Of a DNA stretch of 64,000 nucleotides, positions 7,381 through 15,790 are shown one piece after another (positions within the stretch are counted from its first letter, which is position 1; each line of letters starts with the position of its first letter). This stretch comes from Sedimenticola_A sp040506895 (GTDB lineage Bacteria; Pseudomonadota; Gammaproteobacteria; Chromatiales; Chromatiaceae). The stretch spans positions 434,001-498,000 of the forward strand of contig JBEVVY010000001.1 of assembly GCA_040506895.1 (NCBI GenBank). Direction: 5' to 3'. The position numbers were made by a program, and so were the translations under genes. The notes under the pieces are model-generated. The model ran no database searches. It was not told the origin of the DNA and saw nothing but the letters and a program-made list of their open reading frames with translations.

Positions 7381-9417
7381 CTATGTGCAGGGGAGTTGAA
7401 TGCGGAAAAGTGCACCATTATCCGGTGAACTGGTGACATTGATATCGCCGCCGAGTGTTCTGATCAGCTCCCTGCTTTCAAAGACTCCGATTCCCATTCC
7501 GGTCAGACCCTTGGTAGAGTCAAACGGCTTGAAGAGGCGTTCCCTGATGAACGTTTCGTCCATGCCATGGCCGTCATCCTCAACCTCAATAATCGCTTGC
7601 CCTGATTCCTGAGTCAATCTGACCCAGATATTGCCTGTTTTCCCGGTTGCCTCCTGGGCATTCTGTATCAAATGCCCAAATACCGTTGATAACTGCTCGT
7701 GATCGGCCGATATCATAACCTGTGATTTTGGCGTGACTATTTTTGGTGCAGGTTGCCTGGTGGAGTATTGCTTTACCACATCCTCTAGCAGCGCCGTCAA
7801 ATCCACCTGGATCGGATTGTTGCCCCTGATACCGGTTTGCATCTGCTCCATCAGGCGGGTCATGCGTGTGACTGAGCTTTCGATAGTCTTGAAGACATCG
7901 TCTATGAATTCCGGTTTATGTTTGTGCTTTTCGGCATTGGTCAACAGCAGGGACTGCTGTGCCAGGATATTTTTCAGGTCATGAATCACATAGGCAGACA
8001 GACGATGAAATGCCTCGAACTGCCTTGCCTGCATCAGGTCCCTGTCTGCCTGGTACTGAACCAGGTAAATGGTGGCTTGCTGTGCCGCTGTTTTCAGTAG
8101 GTCCCGGTCTTCCCAGTTCAAAGCTTTCTGAGTTTCCGATTCTGAGAGCAGAATGAAACCCTGAAGCTTGTCCTTGGAAAACAGCGGTACCAGAATCCAG
8201 AACTCGGCAAACTGTTCCAGTTCTTTCGGCAGGTCCAGATTTTCATACATGTCAGGATCACGGTGGTACTCATGCAGATCCAGGATCCACTGTTTCTTTT
8301 CAAAGAAGTTCCTGAACGTGCGGTTGACCGAAATACTCTTGTTAACAGGTTCGGCTGAACACCAGCGCCCAAGCAGCTCGTAGCGATTGTCTTTTTTGTT
8401 GATCCAGAGTGTCCCGCCCTGGCTGTTAACAAAAGCGGCAATGGCATGAATAACCCTTTCTGGCACTTCCTCTTGACTCGCTGCCAGGGTACGGCTGAAT
8501 TTCAACCACTCTTCCCGATAGTCGTACTTGTAGCTGAAAAAATGCTTGCTGAGCAATACCCTCAATTTTGCCCGGATCTTTCCAGAGAAAAGCAGGACCA
8601 TCAGGAGAAGGATGGCTCCGCTCAGAAATACAATCTGTAGCGTGATTCCCCACTCGCCGCCATGCGCCCGGATGTAATATCCCGCTCCTGCCATGAGGAG
8701 AAGATAGATTCCGGCTCCGAGAAACGTGGTGGAGTGGAATACAACCTGCCTGGACACATGAATATCGAGTTTCCATTTCGGATTGCGTGCGATGGAGATG
8801 GCAATCAGGGGCACAAGGAATCCGTTAACAACACCCCGTGCATTCCATAGATGTTCATTCAGCTGTTTGAACAGCAGGGCATCTGAAAACATGAAGAAGT
8901 CATAGGCAAACAGACCGCCAAGCCCGAAACCGATATGTTTTATTGCCCATCGGTTTCCCTTGGTTGCATTACGGAACAGCTGTTCGACAAAAAAGAGACC
9001 TGTGATGGAGAATGTGATCCAGGCGAATAAAAGCGCCTCGCTTCTTATCACTGCCGGCAGGGAGATAAATCGACTCAGCACCGGCTCGGCAACGATCAGA
9101 ACCGAGATGGCGGTCAGGGCGCCAGTGTAGATGAAGGCCCATCTCAGTCTGTGATCTTCCCGTTGGCCATTGAGAATCGACAGCAGAAAAAAGCACCAGG
9201 TCGAATCCCGTGCCAGTTCCGCTATGTGCACCACATCGAAGGCCGGGAAGCCATACTGCATTGAACTGGCGGTGATGCCGGCCCAGATCGTGGTTGAAAC
9301 GCTGGCAAGGATCGTCAGTGACCCGACAGCGTGTTTACGCCAGGAGATGACCAGTAGGGTGGACAGAACCAGAAATGCGAGGAACGCAAAAGTGTAACTG
9401 ATGGCGCCTAAATTCAC
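7381..9417 (-). CDS. prsK: PEP-CTERM system sensor histidine kinase PrsK
   Basis: A 678-residue hybrid membrane sensor. The first 300 residues hold about eight hydrophobic helices (LNLGAISYTFAFLAFLVLS onward), followed by a GAF-like domain (about 310-450) and an H-box with phospho-accepting His near residue 479 (YVIHDLKNILAQQ). The C-terminal ATPase shows QNAQEA, DDGHGM and GLTGMGIGVFES. This is the architecture of the kinase paired with PrsR in exosortase genomes. The start is GTG 9417 with AAGGA seven bases upstream. The signal sensed is unknown. Phosphorylated PrsR should switch on PEP-CTERM genes and polysaccharide functions. prsK-prsR form a two-gene operon. Confidence 0.93.
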   Translation of the reverse strand: MNLGAISYTFAFLAFLVLSTLLVISWRKHAVGSLTILASVSTTIWAGITASSMQYGFPAFDVVHIAELARDSTWCFFLLSILNGQREDHRLRWAFIYTGALTAISVLIVAEPVLSRFISLPAVIRSEALLFAWITFSITGLFFVEQLFRNATKGNRWAIKHIGFGLGGLFAYDFFMFSDALLFKQLNEHLWNARGVVNGFLVPLIAISIARNPKWKLDIHVSRQVVFHSTTFLGAGIYLLLMAGAGYYIRAHGGEWGITLQIVFLSGAILLLMVLLFSGKIRAKLRVLLSKHFFSYKYDYREEWLKFSRTLAASQEEVPERVIHAIAAFVNSQGGTLWINKKDNRYELLGRWCSAEPVNKSISVNRTFRNFFEKKQWILDLHEYHRDPDMYENLDLPKELEQFAEFWILVPLFSKDKLQGFILLSESETQKALNWEDRDLLKTAAQQATIYLVQYQADRDLMQARQFEAFHRLSAYVIHDLKNILAQQSLLLTNAEKHKHKPEFIDDVFKTIESSVTRMTRLMEQMQTGIRGNNPIQVDLTALLEDVVKQYSTRQPAPKIVTPKSQVMISADHEQLSTVFGHLIQNAQEATGKTGNIWVRLTQESGQAIIEVEDDGHGMDETFIRERLFKPFDSTKGLTGMGIGVFESRELIRTLGGDINVTSSPDNGALFRIQLPCT

Positions 9418-9789
9418 GAAAAATCCTTGAAATCGACGGTTATCGTTTTCCCTGAAAAAGATCAGTTAAAGTTTTGATCATTCTGTTCGATAAATGAGAT
9501 CAGGTAGAGCAATTGTTAACTGAACTGGTCATATCGGCAGCATCGGAAAAATCTGGATAGATTTGCTTTGAAATCGGATCGCTATAGTTTGAAATAGCAG
9601 GTCAGTTTTCAGGTGCTTTCAGTTAATGCATTGTTATTTATAGGAAAATATTATTGTTTCCGTGTAAGTGCCTTGATGGCTGTTGATAAGTCCGAACCAC
9701 TGAACACCTAATCAGGATATACTAACACCATATCGGGTGACCCGGAATGAACAGGAATCCAGCTTGAATGGATACAAAGCGAGGAAAAC
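9418..9789. other. Intergenic region between divergent prsK and the epimerase gene
   Basis: 372 bp without a gene. AT-rich and presumably carrying two divergent promoters. I found neither a 17-bp PEP-CTERM box nor a GG-N10-GC sigma-54 promoter on either strand and no convincing sigma-70 pair. GAGGAAAAC just before 9790 is the ribosome site of the epimerase gene. Confidence 0.5.
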
Positions 9790-11133
9790 ATGTCGCAGTC
9801 TGAAAAGACAATTGAAAAACTGAAATCAGAACCTAAATCCTGGCTTGTGACAGGTGTTGCCGGTTTTATCGGTTCCAATCTACTGGAAACGCTTCTGGGA
9901 TTTGGGCAGCGTGTCGTGGGCATAGACAATTTCATGACAGGCCATCGCTCCAACCTGGATGATGTGCGTAACCTTGTTGGCGAGAAAGCCTGGGAGAATT
10001 TCACATTCTACGAGGCTGATATCCGCAACCTGGACGATTGCATGAAAGCTGCTGAAGGCGTCGACTATGTTCTTCACCAGGCGGCTCTGGGCAGTGTGCC
10101 AAGATCCATCCAGGATCCGATATTGACCAATGAGTGCAATATCGATGGATTCCTCAACATGCTGGNNNNNNNNNNNNNNNNNNNNNNNNNNNNNNNNNNN
10201 NNNNNNNNNNNNNNNNNNNNNNNNNNNNNNNNNNNNNNNNNNNNNNNNNNNNNNNNNNNNNNNNNNNNNNNNNNNNNNNNNNNNNNNNNNNNNNNNNNNN
10301 NNNNNNNNNNNNNNNNNNNNNNNNNNNNNNNNNNNNNNNNNNNNNNNNNNNNNNNNNNNNNNNNNCACCAGGCGGCTCTGGGCAGTGTGCCAAGATCCAT
10401 CCAGGATCCGATATTGACCAATGAGTGCAATATCGATGGATTCCTCAACATGCTGGTGGCTTCCAAGGATGCCGGGGTCAAACGTTTCGTTTATGCGGCC
10501 TCGTCATCGACCTACGGTGATCACCCGGGACTGCCGAAACAGGAGGATCTCATCGGCAAGCCGCTTTCACCCTACGCGGTGACCAAGTATGTCAATGAAA
10601 TCTATGCCGATGTCTTTGCCAGGTCCTATGGGCTGGAGTCCATTGGATTGCGTTACTTCAATGTCTACGGCAAACGCCAGGATCCCAATGGAGCCTACGC
10701 CGCGGTCATTCCTAAGTGGACAGAGCTGCTGTTGAGTGGAGAGGAGTGCCAGATCAACGGAGATGGTGAGACATCGAGAGACTTCTGTTTCATCGACAAC
10801 ACGGTACAGATGAACCTGCTGGCAGCAACTTCCGACAATCCCGAAGCCATCAACCAGGTGTACAACGTTGCGGTCGGTGGCCGCACTTCCCTGAACCAGC
10901 TCTACTACGCCATCAGGGACTCGCTATCCGCTTCCACTCCCGAGGCTGCACAGTTAGAGCCAATCTATGTCGATTTCAGGGCAGGGGATGTCAGGCACTC
11001 ACAGGCGGATATCTCCAAGGCGCAGGGGCTGCTTGGTTATGAGCCGACTCACGATTTCGTAGAGGGCCTGCAGGAGACTGTCGACTGGTTTGTTGCAAAA
11101 CAGCAGGCTGATGCACTGAAGAAAGCCGGCTGA
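9790..11133 (+). CDS. UDP-GlcNAc C4-epimerase-like SDR enzyme (WbpP/TviC type), interrupted by an assembly gap
   Basis: An NAD-dependent extended SDR. The Rossmann motif is TGVAGFIGSNLLETLL. LHQAALGSVPRSI, the SSS triad segment AASSSTYGD and the catalytic SPYAVTKYVNEIYA (YxxxK) follow, with RYFNVYGKRQ and GETSRDFCF downstream. These match the WbpP/TviC subgroup, which interconverts UDP-GlcNAc and UDP-GalNAc (or their uronic acids) for surface polysaccharide. As written, the frame is 447 codons and contains 200 N plus a second copy of 91 bp. Removing the N run and one repeat copy (291 bp, 97 codons) keeps the frame and leaves 350 residues, the normal family length. The real gene is therefore probably intact. 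It likely supplies sugar precursors to the pathway begun by the transferase at 972. Confidence 0.9.
   Translation: MSQSEKTIEKLKSEPKSWLVTGVAGFIGSNLLETLLGFGQRVVGIDNFMTGHRSNLDDVRNLVGEKAWENFTFYEADIRNLDDCMKAAEGVDYVLHQAALGSVPRSIQDPILTNECNIDGFLNMLXXXXXXXXXXXXXXXXXXXXXXXXXXXXXXXXXXXXXXXXXXXXXXXXXXXXXXXXXXXXXXXXXXXHQAALGSVPRSIQDPILTNECNIDGFLNMLVASKDAGVKRFVYAASSSTYGDHPGLPKQEDLIGKPLSPYAVTKYVNEIYADVFARSYGLESIGLRYFNVYGKRQDPNGAYAAVIPKWTELLLSGEECQINGDGETSRDFCFIDNTVQMNLLAATSDNPEAINQVYNVAVGGRTSLNQLYYAIRDSLSASTPEAAQLEPIYVDFRAGDVRHSQADISKAQGLLGYEPTHDFVEGLQETVDWFVAKQQADALKKAG
10075..10165 (+). repeat. Left copy of 91-bp contig-end duplication
   Basis: Identical by eye to 10366-10456 and ends exactly where the N run begins, as expected if two contigs with overlapping ends were scaffolded without merging. 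Confidence 0.9.
10166..10365. other. Assembly gap (200 N)
   Basis: Exactly 200 N between two copies of the same 91 bp. The size is probably a placeholder; the true distance is most likely an overlap of 91 bp. Confidence 0.95.
10366..10456 (+). repeat. Right copy of 91-bp contig-end duplication
   Basis: Second copy of the 10075-10165 sequence, beginning immediately after the N run. Confidence 0.9.
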
Positions 11134-11161
11134 CACTACTCCCCAAACAGGATGATCCTTA

Positions 11162-11192
11162 AACGCGCCATATCATTACGATATGGCGCGTT
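11162..11192. terminator. Bidirectional terminator between epimerase and ATPase genes
   Basis: A perfect 13-bp stem (AACGCGCCATATC / GATATGGCGCGTT) with an ATTAC loop, followed by CGTTTTG on the plus strand and preceded by an AAGGATC context on the other. It lies between the convergent ends at 11133 and 11238. Confidence 0.75.
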
Positions 11193-11237
11193 CGTTTTGT
11201 GCGGGAAAAAGCGGATCGCGATTGCGCAGGAGCTTGA

Positions 11238-12743
11238 TCAGCGGTCAACCTGCTCGAACAGCCCCCAGAGGATGTCCTTGATATTGCGGCTGAGATTGTT
11301 GTTGGCAGATTCCAGCCAGACCATGAATCCAGCCGGGCCGGTATTGTTGAAATCAAAGGCGCCGTTGGAAATGGGGATCGGGGTACCGTCGATCTCCAGC
11401 CCATCAATAAAATCGAGAAAAATTCTGTATCTCGATTCGGTGGATTTTCCAAACAGCAACGGTGCCAGCCGCTCATATAGCAGCGTGGAGACCTTTTCAC
11501 AGAGCAGTTGATCAGACAGCGAATTGCTCTTTGGAATGACCACCCGAATCTTCTTGGCGCTGTTTCTGCGGGCCTGCTCCCGTTCGTCAGCCTGGTTGCT
11601 CTCTCTCTGGATGTCGGCAAACGTGCTGCCACGCGCTTCGTACGAGTGAGCATGATCCATATTGGGCAACTGTGACCGCTCCGGCCTGTGATGCCCCATC
11701 TCTGTTACCACGGTCTGCCTTTGGGAGCTGCCCACTCCAGCTGACCCCTGTGCGCTCAGCGGGGCAGGGGTGGCCTCCTGCTGATTCTGGCTGTTTCTGG
11801 ACGCTTCTGAAAACTCGTTATAAGCACGCGGATCTTCGGAGACATTCACCAGGTACTCCCCGCTCTCATTACCCGATGGCGCACGTTGTTCACGAAGCAC
11901 ATCCAGGTTGGCCTCCAGTTCTCTCGGCAGGAGCTGTTCCTGAATCAGGCCGTCAATCACACCGACAATGTCATCCACCACGAGCTCATGACGCTCTTCC
12001 ACCATTCCGTGCAGCAGCATGCGACTGCAGATCAGGTTGATCCAGCGGGGTATACCCATGCTGAATTTGAAGATCAGGGGATAGACCTCTTCATCGATAG
12101 CGGGGTCATTCTGCCAGTCGGCCTGGCTCAGCCTGTGCTTGACGTATTCACCGGTGGTTTCCTGGTTCAGGGGCTGAAGGTGACAGGCGGCAATGATCCG
12201 CTGATGCAATTGCTCAAGGTGGGGCTGCAGCACCATTTCGCGCAGTCCCTCCTGGCCTACGAGAAAGATCTGCAGCAGGGGCTTGTTGTTCTGCTGCAGA
12301 TTGGTCAGCAGGCGCAACTCCTCCAGCGCACTGCCTGAAAGATCCTGGGTCTCGTCGATGATCAGCAGTGGGCGGCGCCCCTCGTGCTGCAGGTTGGTGA
12401 GGAAGGTCTCAAGTCTTTGCAGCAGCACCGACTTGTGGTCGGTATCCACATCCAGTCCGAAATTGAAAAGCACCATGCGCAGCAGGTCATCGGCCTGGAG
12501 CTGGGTGGAGACGATACTGGCGCAGACAACGCTCTCATCACCGAAATCCGATGTCAGGTCGTTGATAAGGGTCGTTTTGCCGGTGCCTGGACGACCGGTG
12601 ATCATGACAAAGCCTTCTCCGCGATGCAGCGCGTACTGCATATAGGATTTGGCTTTCTTGTAGCTGGTGTGCTGGTAACAGAACGACGAATCGGGGCTTA
12701 ACCGAAACGGCTCAGTCGTCAGGCCATAGAATGCTTCGTACAT
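11238..12743 (-). CDS. ExeA/XrtA-system-associated AAA ATPase with extra C-terminal domain
   Basis: A 501-residue ATPase. It opens with MYEAFYGLTTEPFRLSPD and shows Walker A GRPGTGKTT (about residues 49-57) and Walker B LLIIDETQDL (about 121-130), typical of the ATPase linked to PEP-CTERM/exosortase polysaccharide loci and related to ExeA/GspA. These proteins are thought to help assembly or export across the envelope, without a defined reaction. Residues 1-280 are the conserved part. A Gln/Ser/Arg-rich linker (about 285-385) leads to a distinct C-terminal domain beginning KKIRVVIPKSNSLSDQLL and ending near GLFEQVDR, which I do not recognise. Family members are usually shorter. It stands alone, convergent with the epimerase gene. 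Confidence 0.8.
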   Translation of the reverse strand: MYEAFYGLTTEPFRLSPDSSFCYQHTSYKKAKSYMQYALHRGEGFVMITGRPGTGKTTLINDLTSDFGDESVVCASIVSTQLQADDLLRMVLFNFGLDVDTDHKSVLLQRLETFLTNLQHEGRRPLLIIDETQDLSGSALEELRLLTNLQQNNKPLLQIFLVGQEGLREMVLQPHLEQLHQRIIAACHLQPLNQETTGEYVKHRLSQADWQNDPAIDEEVYPLIFKFSMGIPRWINLICSRMLLHGMVEERHELVVDDIVGVIDGLIQEQLLPRELEANLDVLREQRAPSGNESGEYLVNVSEDPRAYNEFSEASRNSQNQQEATPAPLSAQGSAGVGSSQRQTVVTEMGHHRPERSQLPNMDHAHSYEARGSTFADIQRESNQADEREQARRNSAKKIRVVIPKSNSLSDQLLCEKVSTLLYERLAPLLFGKSTESRYRIFLDFIDGLEIDGTPIPISNGAFDFNNTGPAGFMVWLESANNNLSRNIKDILWGLFEQVDR

Positions 12744-12861
12744 AGCGGACTTTTACCGGGTTCGCGGAAATCTAGTCGCGGGAGCCCGCGCAAGGTGTGT
12801 TTTTGGCTGCATGATATCTCATCGGGATTCCTGTCCCTCTCTGTATACAGAACTGTATCGG

Positions 12862-13074
12862 TCAGGATGCGGAATCTTTTAATGTCCTGTGCAGCAGTTC
12901 GAGCTTGAGGAGGCCGCTGAAGACCATCAGGCCCACACCGCCATTGAACACGGTCATCGCCTCGAAGCCCGCAAGATAGTAGCTTCCTGCCACCCTGGCC
13001 AGACCAGAGGCCGCACAGAGCAGTACCCCGATGAGGCCAGCTGCCAGTGCGATATTGCCGAGAATCTTTTCCAT
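12862..13074 (-). CDS. Small two-helix membrane protein
   Basis: A 70-residue protein with two hydrophobic segments (about residues 6-28 and 35-58) and a charged C terminus (LLHRTLKDSAS). ATG 13074 is preceded by AAGGGAAG at good spacing, which supports translation. I do not recognise a family. It lies between the ATPase gene (same strand) and the divergent LolA-like gene at 13256. Confidence 0.6.
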   Translation of the reverse strand: MEKILGNIALAAGLIGVLLCAASGLARVAGSYYLAGFEAMTVFNGGVGLMVFSGLLKLELLHRTLKDSAS

Positions 13075-13255
13075 TGATCTTCCCTTATCCTGTATCGGTA
13101 TGGATAGCCTGTTAGGGTACCTTTTGTATGGAAAACAAACAAGTTACGGAGGGATTATCTGATGGAAATGGAGGGGTATCTATCCTATTCTTAATGCAGC
13201 GGTTTGGATAACCCGAGCTGTTGCACTCAGTCCACACAAATCCGGGGCCCCGGCA

Positions 13256-14077
13256 ATGCTGAAGCTACACGCCTTACACTGGAAGTTCTCCTTTCTCCTC
13301 TTGTATCCACTGTTATTTATCGCTTTTCCTGCAGTTGCTGCGGACGATCAGGCCAGGGCGCTGGCAGAGGCGGTTTACGACCGCCCGGCAGGAAAGGATG
13401 TAACCAGTAGCGTCAGCATGATTCTGACGGGCAGGGGGGTGGAGACCCGGACGCGGCAGCTTGCACTGTTCAGGTTGGACATGGGCGCAGGGGAGCGCTG
13501 GTCACTCATGCGTTTTTCCCTCCCTGCCGACATCAAGGATACCGGGTTGCTGACACTCGATCATCCCGGTGACGAGAGTGACCAATGGATCTATCTGCCG
13601 GCACTGGATCGTGTCAGGCGTATCTCATCCTCGCGCAAGGGCGGGCGTTTTGTGGGCTCCGACTTTACCTATGAGGATCTGCGTGACCGAGAGCCTGATA
13701 TGGATAATCACAAGATTATCGGGCAGTCGAAGGTCGGCGGGATCAAGTGCGAGGTCGTGGTCAGTACACCGATCGACAAGTCGAACTCAATCTATTCCAA
13801 GCGGGTCAGTTGGATACATCGCAGGACGTTGACCGCCTTGAGGGTCGATTTTTATCAGCCGGGTAGTAAAAAGCCGGTCAAGCGCCTGATGGCACGGAAA
13901 CTGAAAAAGATCCAGGGGTACTGGACTGTGCTGGAGAGCACCATGTATGACCTCAAGAGCGGCCACAGAACGAAACTGGCCACCTCGAAGGTCAAGTATG
14001 ACCAGGGACTGCCCGAGTCCCTCTTTTCCCGGCAGGGTCTGGCGGATGCCAGCAGGGGAGAGAAATACATTCCCTGA
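13256..14077 (+). CDS. Outer membrane lipoprotein-sorting (LolA-like) periplasmic protein
   Basis: A 273-residue exported protein with a Sec signal (hydrophobic FSFLLLYPLLFIAFPA, cleavage after AVAA). It is related to the LolA-like family that accompanies RND/MMPL exporters: the WSLMRFSLPADIKDTGLL strand, then WIYLPALDRVRRISS and the GRFVGSDFTYEDL motif are characteristic. Such proteins are thought to carry a lipidic substrate across the periplasm. The gene heads a same-strand cluster with a predicted outer membrane barrel, an RND exporter, a patatin phospholipase and an acyltransferase, which supports a lipid-export role. No strong ribosome site precedes ATG 13256, so a slightly different start is possible. 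Confidence 0.85.
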   Translation: MLKLHALHWKFSFLLLYPLLFIAFPAVAADDQARALAEAVYDRPAGKDVTSSVSMILTGRGVETRTRQLALFRLDMGAGERWSLMRFSLPADIKDTGLLTLDHPGDESDQWIYLPALDRVRRISSSRKGGRFVGSDFTYEDLRDREPDMDNHKIIGQSKVGGIKCEVVVSTPIDKSNSIYSKRVSWIHRRTLTALRVDFYQPGSKKPVKRLMARKLKKIQGYWTVLESTMYDLKSGHRTKLATSKVKYDQGLPESLFSRQGLADASRGEKYIP

Positions 14078-14245
14078 CAACCGTACTTTGCATGCTGGAA
14101 GGCCGCTCTGGCCAGGTATCGGGCTGAATCCACACGAAATTTCATATTCAACTGAAAGTTACAGCAGTAAGATATTGAAAAATAGGTATTTAGGAGGTAT
14201 AAGACTTAGGGGCGTTTTGAATTCTCAGGAACGGGAACGGAACTC

Positions 14246-15772
14246 ATGATAATAAACAAGCCAGCATGCGCCGCTGTTATCACTCTGTATGCACTTCTCC
14301 CGCAGGGTGTCTCTGCCCAGGAAGGAGAGAATATCGGCGCGTCTGAAGACGAGATCATCATTCTGGAAGACTCTGGGCCCGGTGCTTCAGAGGACGAGGT
14401 GATCCTTGTCGATGAGCCCGTTGCAGAGGATGAAATTCTGATACCGGCCTCTGACGAGGAGGTGGAAATCCAGGATGACGCCATCGTTATCGAAACACCG
14501 GAAGAGGAAGCCGGGACGGTTGTCATCGACGATGGGCAGCCGGTGGAAGTGGCCGCTGCAGGGGAGGAGAGCAGCGGTGTCAGGATCGCTGTCGATGACC
14601 TGAGGCTGGAATACTCCATCCTGGGGGATTCTAACGAACCTGCCGATACCCTTCAGTTTCTCCACGGCGCCTTCAGTGCGGAGTGGGATGTCAAAGATAA
14701 CTGGGAAGTCCGTATCGCTGCACGGCTGGACAGCCATCACCAGTCCGGCAATCCCTCCGTCAGTGACACCAAGCTCGATTACGGCGAGACCTATGTACGT
14801 TACCGCGGAGAGCAGACCCGGGTGACTTTCGGTGCCCAGACAGTCCTGTGGGGGCGAATTGACGAGGTGCCTCCGACCGACCGCCACAGCACCCCGGACC
14901 TGACCCGGTTTCTTCTCGACGACCTGCAGGATCGCCGCAGGGCCCGTCCCATGCTGCGTGTAGAATCATTCCAGGGCAACAGCAAGTACGACTTCGTGTT
15001 GATGCCCACCTTCAGGGGTGCTGAACTTCCGGATGTCGACAGCATCTGGTATCCCATCGACCGCGACAACGGAAAACTGCTCGGGATAGAGAGCAGTCCT
15101 GCAATGACCGCTGTAGTCAGTGGTGCAAATATCGACGACGACGCCCCTGAACAGGATGGCGGCTTTGGCTTTCGCTACAGCCGTACAACCTCAGATCTGG
15201 ACTATGCCCTGTCGGTCCAGTACGGGCGGCAGACCACACCCTATTTCAGCTATGACGCCGCCACAACCACCTTCAAGGCGCAGTATCCCCGTGCCTGGAC
15301 CCTGGGTGGCGACCTGGGCTTTGAGGCCGCTGGTGCCACATGGCGTTTCGAGGCCAGTCATGTCGACGTGGTACCCGCTACACGACCCGATCTGAGCTAC
15401 ACCGAGGTCAAGGGGGTCAACTGGGCTGCCGGCGTGGAGTTCTACCCCGGGGACAGCGACACCCGGGTCAATCTCCAACTGGTGGGTACCAACCTGTACG
15501 ACGCACCGACGCTGCTGGACCGCACGGAGATCTACAGCTTCAACGGTTCGGTGGAGGTGCCCTTTGCACAGGACAGGTGGCGCGCCAACATGCGCTTCTT
15601 CCTGGGATTGGATAAAAAGGATGTCTATCTCAATCCGGAAATCGCCTTTCTCGGTTGGGAGCCACATGAACTCTACTTGCAGTTGCACTACTTCGATGGC
15701 GCGAACGGCACCATCGGTGACTTTCACCAGGATCACTCGATGCTGACCCTGGGTTGGCGGGCGAAATTCTGA
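14246..15772 (+). CDS. Predicted outer membrane beta-barrel (DUF1302-like) with acidic N-terminal repeats
   Basis: A 508-residue protein with a signal peptide (LLPQGVSA, cleavage before QEGE). Residues about 28-110 are an unusual acidic stretch built from repeats of SEDEIIILED / SEDEVILVDE type. From about residue 115 alternating strands follow, ending in LGWRAKF with the C-terminal Phe expected of BAM-inserted barrels. Segments such as VTFGAQTVLWGRIDEVPPTD resemble DUF1302/alginate-export-like barrels found with RND exporters. It lies between the LolA-like protein and the RND exporter, so it may be the outer membrane exit or a substrate receptor. The barrel call is from strand pattern and context only. 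Confidence 0.7.
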   Translation: MIINKPACAAVITLYALLPQGVSAQEGENIGASEDEIIILEDSGPGASEDEVILVDEPVAEDEILIPASDEEVEIQDDAIVIETPEEEAGTVVIDDGQPVEVAAAGEESSGVRIAVDDLRLEYSILGDSNEPADTLQFLHGAFSAEWDVKDNWEVRIAARLDSHHQSGNPSVSDTKLDYGETYVRYRGEQTRVTFGAQTVLWGRIDEVPPTDRHSTPDLTRFLLDDLQDRRRARPMLRVESFQGNSKYDFVLMPTFRGAELPDVDSIWYPIDRDNGKLLGIESSPAMTAVVSGANIDDDAPEQDGGFGFRYSRTTSDLDYALSVQYGRQTTPYFSYDAATTTFKAQYPRAWTLGGDLGFEAAGATWRFEASHVDVVPATRPDLSYTEVKGVNWAAGVEFYPGDSDTRVNLQLVGTNLYDAPTLLDRTEIYSFNGSVEVPFAQDRWRANMRFFLGLDKKDVYLNPEIAFLGWEPHELYLQLHYFDGANGTIGDFHQDHSMLTLGWRAKF

Positions 15773-15790
15773 AGATAGAGGTTGAGTCCA

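Noticed and set aside
10075..10456. 91-bp direct repeat as a biological duplication or attachment site
   Set aside because: The copies abut a 200-N run on both sides and removal restores a normal gene, so it is an assembly artefact.
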